This document shows, piece after piece, positions 1 through 6,800 of a stretch of 9,484 nt of DNA. The stretch is from contig DXCY01000221.1 of assembly GCA_019115725.1 (NCBI GenBank), forward strand, positions 1 to 9,484, given 5' to 3'. Every line of letters begins with the position of its first letter. Position 1 is the first letter of the stretch. A program made the translations under genes and the position numbers. The notes under the pieces are model-generated. The model saw nothing but the letters and a program-made list of their open reading frames with translations. It had not been told where the DNA came from and did no database searches. The stretch is from Candidatus Luteimonas excrementigallinarum (GTDB taxonomy: Bacteria > Pseudomonadota > Gammaproteobacteria > Xanthomonadales > Xanthomonadaceae).

Positions 1-542
1 GCGTGGACGGCATCGACGAGAAGCTCGCCGCGGCCACGATCGCCGTGGAGCGTCTGCAGCGCCGCCAGGCCCAGTACCAGCTGCGCGCCGACGCCCTGCA
101 GCTGCTGCATGACCGCATCCAGGCCAGCCAGCAGGCGCTGGCCGAGCGCCTGTACGCACCGCTGCGCGCGCGCCTGCAGCATTACCTCGCCATCCTGTTT
201 CCCGGCATGACGCCGGAGGTCGAGGTGGAAGCGCTCTCTCCGGTGGGCCTGGCGCGGGCCGGCAGTGCGCTGGCGCTGGATGAACACAGCCACGGCACCC
301 GCGAGCAGCTCGGCGTGCTGGCCCGCTTCGCCTATGCCGACCTGCTGCAGCAGGCCGGCCAGCCCACCCTGCTGGTGCTGGACGACGCGCTGGTGCACAG
401 CGACGCCGAACGCCTGGCGCGGATGAAGCGTATCGTCGACGACGCCGCCAGTCGCCACCAGATCCTGCTCTTCACCTGCCACCCCGACGCCTGGCGCGAT
501 GCCGGTGCCAGCAGGTTCATCGACGTGGGCGCGCTCGGCTGA
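1..542 (+). CDS. SMC/YhaN-like AAA family ATPase, C-terminal fragment
   Basis: The frame is already open at the left edge, so only the last ~180 codons are seen and the true start lies outside. Numbering from codon 3-5, residues 1-60 are a charged, probably coiled-coil helix (LAAATIAVERLQRRQAQYQ and onwards). They lead into the second half of an ABC-type ATPase head: a degenerate signature motif S96-H-G-T-R-E-Q-L, Walker B LLVLDD at 123-128 followed by a D-loop ALVHSD, and an H-loop histidine in LLFTCH (H160). This order, with DDALV-SD and LLFTCHP, is typical of the YhaN/RecF/SMC-like ATPases whose head is split by a long coiled coil. Such proteins bind DNA ends or bridge DNA, but the exact role of this one cannot be told from the tail. 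The Walker A half is outside the window. The next gene starts 46 bp downstream on the same strand. Confidence 0.82.
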   Translation, partial: VDGIDEKLAAATIAVERLQRRQAQYQLRADALQLLHDRIQASQQALAERLYAPLRARLQHYLAILFPGMTPEVEVEALSPVGLARAGSALALDEHSHGTREQLGVLARFAYADLLQQAGQPTLLVLDDALVHSDAERLARMKRIVDDAASRHQILLFTCHPDAWRDAGASRFIDVGALG

Positions 543-574
543 GCGCCCCGCTCAATCTCCCCACAGGTACGCAC

Positions 575-579
575 AGGAG
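575..579 (+). promoter_or_regulatory. Shine-Dalgarno AGGAG that fixes the start of the aldehyde reductase gene
   Basis: AGGAG lies 9 nt before the ATG at 589. The same frame is open further upstream, to 499 inside the ATPase gene. The SD, and the fact that conserved family sequence (MTIKAYGAH) begins at this ATG, decide for 589. Confidence 0.75.
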
Positions 580-588
580 TTCCCCCGC

Positions 589-1632
589 ATGACCATCAAA
601 GCCTACGGCGCCCACGCCGGCGACCAGCCGCTGGTCCCCATCGATATCACCCGCCGCGCCACCGGCCCCGACGACGTCCGCATCGACATCGCCTACTGCG
701 GCGTGTGCCATTCCGACCTGCACCAGGTGCGCGCGGAGTGGGCCGGCACGCTGTTCCCCTGCGTGCCCGGCCACGAGATCGTCGGCCGCGTAGCCGAGGT
801 GGGCCAGGCGGTCACCACGTTCAAGCCCGGTGACCTGGTGGGCGTGGGCTGCATCGTCGACAGCTGCCGCCAGTGCGAGGAGTGCGCCGACGGGCTGGAG
901 AACTACTGCAACCACATGGTCGGCACCTACAACGGCCGGACCGACGACGCCCCCGGGCACACCCTGGGCGGCTATGCGCAGGCGATCGTGGTGGACCAGC
1001 GCTACGTGCTGCGCGTCAGCCACGCCGAGGATGATCTGGCCGCGGTGGCGCCGCTGCTGTGCGCCGGCATCACCACCTGGTCGCCGCTGCGCCACTGGAA
1101 GGTGGGCCCGGGCATGAAGGTGGGCATCGTCGGCATTGGCGGACTGGGCCACATGGGCATCAAGCTGGCCCACGCACTGGGCGCGCACGTGGTGGCCTTC
1201 ACCACCTCGGAGGGCAAGCGCGAAGAGGCGCGCAAGCTCGGGGCCCACGAAACCGTGGTGTCGCGCAACCCGGACGAGATGGCCGCGCATCGCGCCGGGC
1301 TGGATTTCATCCTCAACACCGTCGCCGCACCGCACGATCTGGATGCCTACATCAGCCTGCTGCGGCGCGACGGCACCATGGCCCTGGTCGGCGCGCCGGC
1401 CACGCCGCACCCCTCGCCGCAGGTGTTCAACCTGATCATGAAGCGCCGCAGCCTGGCCGGCTCGCTGATCGGCGGCATCCCGGAAACCCAGGAGATGCTG
1501 GACTTCTGTGCGAAGCACGGCATCACCGCCGACATCGAGATGATCCGCGCCGACGGAATCAACGACGCCTATGAGCGCATGCTCAAGGGTGATGTGCGCT
1601 ATCGCTTCGTGATCGACAGCGCCAGCCTGTAA
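589..1632 (+). CDS. yahK: YahK-like NADPH-dependent zinc aldehyde reductase / alcohol dehydrogenase
   Basis: 347 residues, against about 349 for E. coli YahK, with close similarity to the YahK sequence I remember along its whole length. It belongs to the medium-chain zinc alcohol dehydrogenases (cinnamyl-alcohol dehydrogenase-like branch), which reduce a range of aldehydes to alcohols in the cytoplasm. Visible residues: catalytic zinc ligands C40 (in CGVCHSD), H62 with E63 (GHE) and C158 (PLLCAGIT); structural zinc lobe C93, C96, C99 and C107; Rossmann motif G182-I-G-G-L-G; and TTSEGKR at 205-211 after the second beta strand, where Ser and basic residues favour NADPH over NADH. All key residues are present and it looks intact. 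It follows the ATPase gene by 46 bp and precedes a small EamA permease by 25 bp, so co-transcription is likely. The substrate cannot be read from the sequence; aldehyde detoxification is the usual role. Confidence 0.95.
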   Translation: MTIKAYGAHAGDQPLVPIDITRRATGPDDVRIDIAYCGVCHSDLHQVRAEWAGTLFPCVPGHEIVGRVAEVGQAVTTFKPGDLVGVGCIVDSCRQCEECADGLENYCNHMVGTYNGRTDDAPGHTLGGYAQAIVVDQRYVLRVSHAEDDLAAVAPLLCAGITTWSPLRHWKVGPGMKVGIVGIGGLGHMGIKLAHALGAHVVAFTTSEGKREEARKLGAHETVVSRNPDEMAAHRAGLDFILNTVAAPHDLDAYISLLRRDGTMALVGAPATPHPSPQVFNLIMKRRSLAGSLIGGIPETQEMLDFCAKHGITADIEMIRADGINDAYERMLKGDVRYRFVIDSASL

Positions 1633-1646
1633 CCGCAGCTGCAGAC

Positions 1647-1651
1647 AGGAG
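1647..1651 (+). promoter_or_regulatory. Shine-Dalgarno AGGAG supporting a GTG start
   Basis: AGGAG sits 6 nt before the GTG at 1658. It lies in the 25-bp gap after the reductase stop codon and supports GTG as the start of the EamA gene. Confidence 0.7.
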
Positions 1652-1657
1652 CCTGCC

Positions 1658-2098
1658 GTGACCTATGCCCTGATCGCCGTGGCCGCGCTGATGTTCGGCC
1701 TCTACAACGTATTCATCAAACTCTCGGCCGACCATATCCAGGCGGTGCTGGGCGCGGTGGTGCTGCAGTTCGTGGCGGCGTTCATGGGCCTGGCGTGGCT
1801 GGCCTGGCTGCACCTGGGCCAGGGCCAGGCGCTCACCCACAGCCCGCGCGGGCTGACCCTGGCGGCCATGGCCGGCATCGCCATCGGGCTGGTGGAGATC
1901 CTGACCTTCGTGGTCTATGGCCGGGGCCTGCCGGTGGCGGTAGGCAACCCGCTGATCATCGGCGGCTCGCTGCTGGTCACGACCGGCGTTGGCGTGGTGC
2001 TGCTGCGCGAGGCGCTGAGCCCGGTACAGCTGGCCGCGGTGGGCCTGATCGGCCTGGGCATCGCCGCGTTCGCCTGGGAGGCGGCGCGGCAGGGCTGA
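1658..2098 (+). CDS. Half-size EamA/DMT-family transporter
   Basis: 146 residues from a GTG start with a strong SD. It is nearly all hydrophobic, with about five membrane segments at roughly 3-22, 30-52, 66-88, 93-116 and 122-141. The last part (REALSPVQLAAVGLIGLGIAA, residues 117-137) is the typical end of an EamA domain: an Arg-Glu at the helix boundary, then a Gly-rich helix. Most EamA permeases are about 300 residues with two such domains in tandem. This one has a single domain, so it would have to act as a dimer, as small DMT-family (SMR-like) proteins do. The substrate is unknown. It follows the aldehyde reductase by 25 bp and is probably co-transcribed with it. It ends 33 bp from the stop of a convergent gene. 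It is not a truncation on visible evidence: start, SD and stop are clean and the domain is complete. Confidence 0.85.
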   Translation: MTYALIAVAALMFGLYNVFIKLSADHIQAVLGAVVLQFVAAFMGLAWLAWLHLGQGQALTHSPRGLTLAAMAGIAIGLVEILTFVVYGRGLPVAVGNPLIIGGSLLVTTGVGVVLLREALSPVQLAAVGLIGLGIAAFAWEAARQG

Positions 2099-2131
2099 AG
2101 CGGCCCGCCGCCAACCGCCCACCGGGATGGA

Positions 2132-2557
2132 TCAGGCTGCCAAAGGAGCGACCTTCAGCCGCGCCTGGTCCAATCCGCCAATGTCGAAGGCCATCTTCAC
2201 CTCACCCTGCTGATATACGGGAACCCGCAGGTAAAGCATGCGCCCGGACGCAATGGCCGCAATCAGCTCACGCGGCTTGCGCAGTGACAGCACGGCGTCT
2301 TCGCCTTCGGGATGCGAAGCGGGCACCACCAGCGGATCGCCATCGTCCACTCTGGCCTCCACCTTGCGGCCGCTGCGCGGATCCATCTGGCCGGCATGCA
2401 GGCGCACGCGGACCAGCGAACCCAAGGTCGCATCCACAATGACTTCCAGCGCCGGGTTGCCGAGCCGGCCGGCGATATACAGAGGAGCCAGGCTGGCGAC
2501 CGTCGCGGTACGACGCTCGCCGAGATCCTTGCGTTGCTCAAGGTCGTAGTGCCACAT
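2132..2557 (-). CDS. Leaderless paralogue of the neighbouring lipoprotein domain, function unknown
   Basis: 141 residues, with no signal peptide or membrane segment. It begins directly at the domain (M-W-H-Y). It is a clear homologue of the C-terminal ~125 residues of the upstream lipoprotein. Shared landmarks in order are W-x-Y, GE-x-x-TA-x-V-x-S-L, D-x-G followed by VPAS, VLSLR-x-P, and near the end a hydrophobic FDI-GGLD-x-x-(R)L matching FHV-QGLD-ISQL. The pattern (aromatic start, beta-rich core, an LR-x-P helix, closing F-x-(V/I)-x-GLD strand) resembles an unnamed domain I recall from hypothetical proteins of Xanthomonas-like bacteria; I cannot give it a function. The lipoprotein's two cysteines (C127, C131) have no counterpart here. 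Translation is probably coupled to the lipoprotein gene, 5 bp upstream. Without a leader it should be cytoplasmic unless exported by another route. Confidence 0.8.
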   Translation of the reverse strand: MWHYDLEQRKDLGERRTATVASLAPLYIAGRLGNPALEVIVDATLGSLVRVRLHAGQMDPRSGRKVEARVDDGDPLVVPASHPEGEDAVLSLRKPRELIAAIASGRMLYLRVPVYQQGEVKMAFDIGGLDQARLKVAPLAA

Positions 2558-2562
2558 CGCGC

Positions 2563-3174
2563 TTACTCCGTGCCCGGCAGCTGGGAGATATCCAGGCCCT
2601 GCACATGGAAGGTCGCGGTGCGCTCGCCCGGCAGGGTCAACTGCAGCTCGCTCGCACCCCCGAGGTCACGCCACAGATCGATTGGCCGCCGCAGCGACAG
2701 CACCGGCTGTTCCGCATCTGCCGGCGGGCGCGATGCCGGCACGCTGGTTTCTGCACCGCCATCGATCGTGATCCCCGCACGACAACCGCGGGGACATTCG
2801 ATCGGGCCCGGCAGGCCTTCGACCTTGGCGGTCAAACCAGTCACCGGGTCTTTGGAGAAGAGCAGGCTCACCGGAGCGCCATCGTCAAGGCTGCCGACGA
2901 TCCTTGCGGTGCTCGCTTCACCGTAATCGGTCGTCGTGCTGCCGTATTCCCAGCCGTTGGTGATGGCTGAAGCATCTGCCATGGCATCAGTTGCCTTGGC
3001 AACCTCCGGTGCCGGAGCGGCTGCGGTCTCCGCTTCGACTGTGACCGGGGCCGCGGCCTGCTCTGCCGCATCGGCTGCGGTAACGGCCGGCTCTTCAGCT
3101 GCGCAGGCGGTCAGCGCGAAGCAGGCGGCAAGGGCGGCATGAAGCGGAAGGAGACGGCTGGCACGTGGGTTCAT
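2563..3174 (-). CDS. Ala-rich lipoprotein with a C-terminal domain of unknown function
   Basis: 203 residues. The N-terminus is a lipoprotein signal: basic MNPRASR, a hydrophobic stretch at ~8-23, and lipobox L21-T-A-C24, so the mature protein should begin at a lipidated Cys24. The residue after the Cys is Ala, not Asp, which by the usual rule favours delivery to the outer membrane. Residues 25-70 are a low-complexity Ala/Glu/Val/Pro linker, as expected for a tether across the periplasm. From W75 to about 200 there is a folded domain, homologous to the next gene, with C127 and C131 (CPRGC) that could form a disulfide in the periplasm. The domain has no name I know. The start has only a weak SD-like sequence (GGAC), but the signal peptide supports it. 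A divergent gene begins 137 bp away. Confidence 0.85.
   Translation of the reverse strand: MNPRASRLLPLHAALAACFALTACAAEEPAVTAADAAEQAAAPVTVEAETAAAPAPEVAKATDAMADASAITNGWEYGSTTTDYGEASTARIVGSLDDGAPVSLLFSKDPVTGLTAKVEGLPGPIECPRGCRAGITIDGGAETSVPASRPPADAEQPVLSLRRPIDLWRDLGGASELQLTLPGERTATFHVQGLDISQLPGTE
2566..2569 (-). promoter_or_regulatory. GGAG ribosome binding site abutting the upstream stop codon
   Basis: On the minus strand GGAG runs directly into the TAA that ends the lipoprotein gene, 8 nt before the ATG at 2557. Ribosomes ending the first gene would sit on this SD, suggesting translational coupling. Confidence 0.65.
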
Positions 3175-3311
3175 GGTGTCGGTCCGTAGTCAGGTGGGGA
3201 ATTGGGGGAATCGGGATGGTTGCACGCAATCGGTTTCATGACGAGGTCGGCACAGGGGCGCCGCACGCACGCCCTATACTCGCCCTCACACCAAAAACAG
3301 CAGGGATCAGC
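3175..3311. promoter_or_regulatory. Divergent intergenic region with a rightward -10 box
   Basis: 137 bp between the divergent starts of the lipoprotein (minus) and the 170-residue protein (plus). TATACT at 3275-3280 matches the sigma-70 -10 consensus at five of six positions and would start transcription about 25 nt before the ATG at 3312. I see no convincing -35 box: TCGGCA at 3247-3252 is too far away. A G-tract cluster lies at 3193-3219, inside the likely leader of the lipoprotein mRNA (C-rich in that RNA). I cannot place the leftward promoter with confidence. Confidence 0.5.
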
Positions 3312-3824
3312 ATGGCAAAGCAACGGATCATCGTTCTCGACAACCCGCCGCTGGAGCGTGATGCCTGGGCCGATGCGGTGTTCCAGGCCGTGGGCTGCGT
3401 GCAGGTGGACAACCAGCAGGTCTCCAGGACGATGGCGGCCAATCCGGACACGCTCAAGCTGCTGCTCGCCAATGCCGGGGCCATGCCGGGCCCGAATGCC
3501 CCGCTTGCCGCGAAATACCGCGAAGCCCTGATCCAGCTGCACGGCGACGCCCCTCTGCTGGGCCTTTGGGGAACCGCTTGGCTGTCGTACATGGACGCAA
3601 TCGACGCCTGCATCGTGGACTGGTCCGAGGTGGAGGCGCGCGCTTCGGCACCGGGCGTACCGGCCGGTGACGGCGAGATGTTCCGGCAGAAGTCACGCAG
3701 CTTCGTGCACGCCTCTACCGACAGGCTTCCGGAAGGCCGCCTGCTGGAATTCGAGCCAGGTCTAGAGACTGGCGCGCGCACGGCCCGCGCCCTCGATTTT
3801 CTGCGCACCCTCGACCTGGCCTGA
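3312..3824 (+). CDS. Hypothetical protein, 170 residues
   Basis: I do not recognise it. The ATG at 3312 is preceded by AGGGA at 3302-3306 (5-nt spacing) and by the -10 box at 3275, so I prefer it to an upstream in-frame ATG at 3165 that would overlap the divergent lipoprotein start. The protein has no signal peptide and no clear membrane segment. It opens with a beta-strand-like MAKQRIIVLDNPP, then looks helical: a segment around 35-80 including TLKLLLANAGAMPGPNAP and a Trp-containing LLGLWGTAWLSYMDAIDAC around 82-100. A more polar C-terminal half follows (MFRQKSRSFVHA, then RLLEFEPGLETGARTARALDFL). It has a single cysteine, C100. It appears cytoplasmic. It is convergent with the giant repeat-protein gene and separated from it by a hairpin; no functional link is evident. 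Confidence 0.72.
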   Translation: MAKQRIIVLDNPPLERDAWADAVFQAVGCVQVDNQQVSRTMAANPDTLKLLLANAGAMPGPNAPLAAKYREALIQLHGDAPLLGLWGTAWLSYMDAIDACIVDWSEVEARASAPGVPAGDGEMFRQKSRSFVHASTDRLPEGRLLEFEPGLETGARTARALDFLRTLDLA

Positions 3825-3844
3825 GCAACTCGGGACGGGGCAAT

Positions 3845-3871
3845 GCACCGGCAGGGATCACCTGCCGGTGC
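3845..3871. terminator. Hairpin between convergent genes, likely bidirectional terminator
   Basis: A perfect 11-bp inverted repeat, GCACCGGCAGG at 3845-3855 and CCTGCCGGTGC at 3861-3871, with a 5-nt loop. It lies between the stop at 3824 (plus) and the stop at 3879 (minus), where a shared terminator is expected. Neither side has a proper T run, so it is either an imperfect intrinsic terminator or mainly an mRNA 3'-end stabiliser. Confidence 0.65.
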
Positions 3872-3878
3872 GACGGGG

Positions 3879-6800
3879 TCAGATGCCAGTGAACTGCTCG
3901 CCAAAGTCACTGATCCCGCCGATGAATTCGACCGTTGCATTGACCCCCTGGGCAATGCCCAGCAACGTCCTCAGCGGTGCCAGCGCCGCCTGTGCCGGCG
4001 GGAAAAAGCCAGCCGCGTTAATCGCCAGGTCCGCCGCGTTGAGCGCGATGGTCAGGCCGCTGTCACCGTTACTGATGCTGTTGACCAGGTCAACGCCTGC
4101 ATCCACCACGCCCACGACCGGCCCAATGACGGGGATCGACTGCAAGCCGCTGCTGGCAACCGCGTTGCCCGCCTGCTCCTGCAGGAACGACTTCACCTGG
4201 GGCGGCATCGCTTCCACGAACTGCATCACCAGCCTGCCGATCAGATCCAGCGCCTGGTCACCAATCGGAAGCTCGTAGGGACCAAACTCCGGCCCGAACA
4301 TGCCCAGCGGGTCGAACGGACCGATCGTGGCCGGATCGCCATGACTGATCAGCGAACCAATCGCATCACCCAGCTTGCCGATCGCACCGGCCAGGTCGCC
4401 GCTGGCTACCAGGGTCACGGCTTCGAAGAAGTTGCCAAGCGCCCCGGATTCGACGATGCCCTGGTTGAGGATCGGGTCGGAGAAGAATTCGCCGGCCGGG
4501 CCTGGCACAAACTGCAGCGCGTTGAGGAAGCTGATCGCCAGGTCCGGCGACTGTTCGGAAATCAGGGTGCCCGCTTCGCCGAGCTTGCGGATGAACTCCA
4601 GCGGATCACCACTGGCGAAGGCCGCGAATGCGGCGCCAACCGCCTCGGCGATCTCCGGGTTGGTCATCGCATCGACAACCCCACCCAGCAGCGCCTCAAG
4701 TCCCGGGTTGAGATTCAGCCCGCCGATGACGCTGTCGATCATCTTTTCGCGGATGCCGGAGGGCAGCTCCGCGGCAAAGGTGGCCAGGGCCTCGATCGAG
4801 GCACGGATATCACCGGACCCGACCGCATCGGCCAGCTCAAAGACATTGGAGATGGTCGGGCCCAGCTTGGCAATATCTGCCGCGCTGGTAATTCCCAGCG
4901 GCTCCAGCCGTGCCATCAGGCCCTCGTCCTGAGCGAGCACGTTGCCGACGGCAGTCATCAGGTCTTCGTTATCGCCCAGTCCCTGCAGGCCGCCCGGAAT
5001 GTCCCCTTCCAGAAGCATCCGCAGCGACTCGTGCACTGAGGAGTCGCCGACCAGGGTGGACACCAGGTCCTCGTCGGTGATCAACGATCGCAGCAGACCG
5101 AGGTCTTCCGGGAGCCGGTTGCCAAGCGCCAGGATCGCCTTGGTCACCAGGTCCGGGGCCGCGCCAATGCCCTCGGCCAGGGCCTGCAGCGCGCCCTCGA
5201 AATCGCCTTCGGTGGCCGAGCGCACCGCTTCGTAGAAGTGCGGCAGCGCGGCGCCCGCCTGGACCAGCTCATCGCGGCTCAGACCCAGCTCGCTGAATGT
5301 GTCACGCAGCGGCTCGGGCAGTGCGTCATAGAGTGCGCCGGCCGCTTTCTCGAGCAGGGCAGGCGCGGCATCGGCGGCAGCGCCCAGCGCCGCCATCGCG
5401 TTCTCGAGCTCGCCCTTGGCCAGCGCGACGCCGGCATCCAGCAGGTGCGGCGCTGCTGCGCCGGCTTCAAGCAGGTCGTCCGAAGTCAGCCCCACCTTCT
5501 CCAACGCGGCGGCGACGTCGGTATCGGCCGCAACCACCTCCAGGACCGCATCGCGCACCGCGTCGTTGTGCAGCAACGCGCTGGCGCCCTCCAGGATCCT
5601 GCCGTCGAGCAACTCGCCGATCGCCTGGTGCAGCTCCGGATCGCCGGCCAGCGCACCGGCCACGGCCTCATCAGCCAGCAGCGCACCGGCCAGGGTGTCG
5701 CCGGGGATGGACTCGCCCAGCCCCTGGACCATCGAGGTGGCGATATCCGGTGCGAGCTGGCCCGCCTCGAGCACGGCGTCCACGGCCCCACGCCAATCGC
5801 CATCGGCGATCGCGTTGGCCGCATCGACCAGCGAGGGCAACGCCGCGGCCGCCTGTTCGATCGTTTCGACATTGACGCCCAGCGACTCCAGCGACTGCTG
5901 CACCTCGGGGTCCAGTTGCGCGTAGATCGCCGCGCCGATGCTGCCGACGAGGTCGGGCGCCGACTCGCCCGCCGCGCGCAGCGAATCCAGCGCCGCCAGC
6001 ACCTCACCCTCGGCCAGCGACTGCACGGCACTGAACAGGTGCGGCGCGGCATCGCCCGCCTGCTTGAGCTGGTCAGCGGTGATGCCGTACTCGTCCATCA
6101 GCGTCGCGACCTGATGGTCGGTCGTTGCGGCATCGATCACCGCATCGCGGAGCTCCTTGTCGCCGGCAAGCGTCGCCAGCGCGCCCGCAGCATCACCATC
6201 GAGCAGCGCGCGCAGCGCATCCGGGCTGGATTCGGCCAGCTGCAGGGCCACGTCCGGATCGCCCAGCACGGTCTGGGCCAGACCTTCGGGCAGTTCTGCA
6301 GCCAGCGCTTCAATACCCTTGGCCACGACCGCCGGCGCGTGCGCGGCGGCATCGGCCAGGGCCAGAGCCACCTGGCGCCAGTCCTCGTTGCTTTCCGCCG
6401 TGGCCGCCAGCTGCAGCGCATTCATCACGTCCGGCAGGCCGCCGGCGGCGTCCTTGAGATCTTCCGCGGTCAGGCCCAGCGCCTGCACATTCTGGGCAAA
6501 GTCCGATTCAGGGTCCGCCAACGCTGCGTCGATCACGGCATCGCGCAGCCCGGCATTGTCGGCCAGGTGTTGCAGCGCCTCGGCGGGATTGCCCTGCACC
6601 AGCGCACGCAGCGCATCCGGGCCCGCTTCAGCCAGCTGCTGGGCGACGGCTTCGTCGCCAACAATGGATGCCAGGGGAGCCGGCAGATGTTCGGCCAGGG
6701 CTTCAATCCCCTTGGCCACCAATTCAGGCGCGTGTTCGGCCGCGTCCACCAGTGCCAATGCCGCCTGTTGCCACTCTTCCTGCGTCTGCGCTGTCGAGGC

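Noticed and set aside
517..1518. Minus-strand open frame opposite the aldehyde reductase
   Set aside because: It is an antisense shadow. The plus-strand protein has all zinc and cofactor motifs.
2080..2112. GC-rich imperfect hairpin at the end of the EamA gene as a terminator
   Set aside because: The stem has a large bulge, overlaps the stop codon and is not followed by a T run; such structures are common by chance at this GC content.
2555..2565. Frameshifted or stop-split two-domain protein at the lipoprotein/paralogue junction
   Set aside because: The second gene has its own well-placed SD and ATG in another frame and begins exactly at the domain edge, so two genes are more likely than one broken gene.
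3165..3311. Upstream ATG at 3165 for the 170-residue protein
   Set aside because: It would overlap the start of the divergent lipoprotein gene and span the -10 box at 3275; the ATG at 3312 has an SD and fits the promoter.
3882..4145. Type IV effector tail (XVIPCD) or RTX-type secretion signal at the end of the giant protein
   Set aside because: The C-terminus is hydrophobic and not Gln-rich, and no GGxGxD nonapeptides are present.
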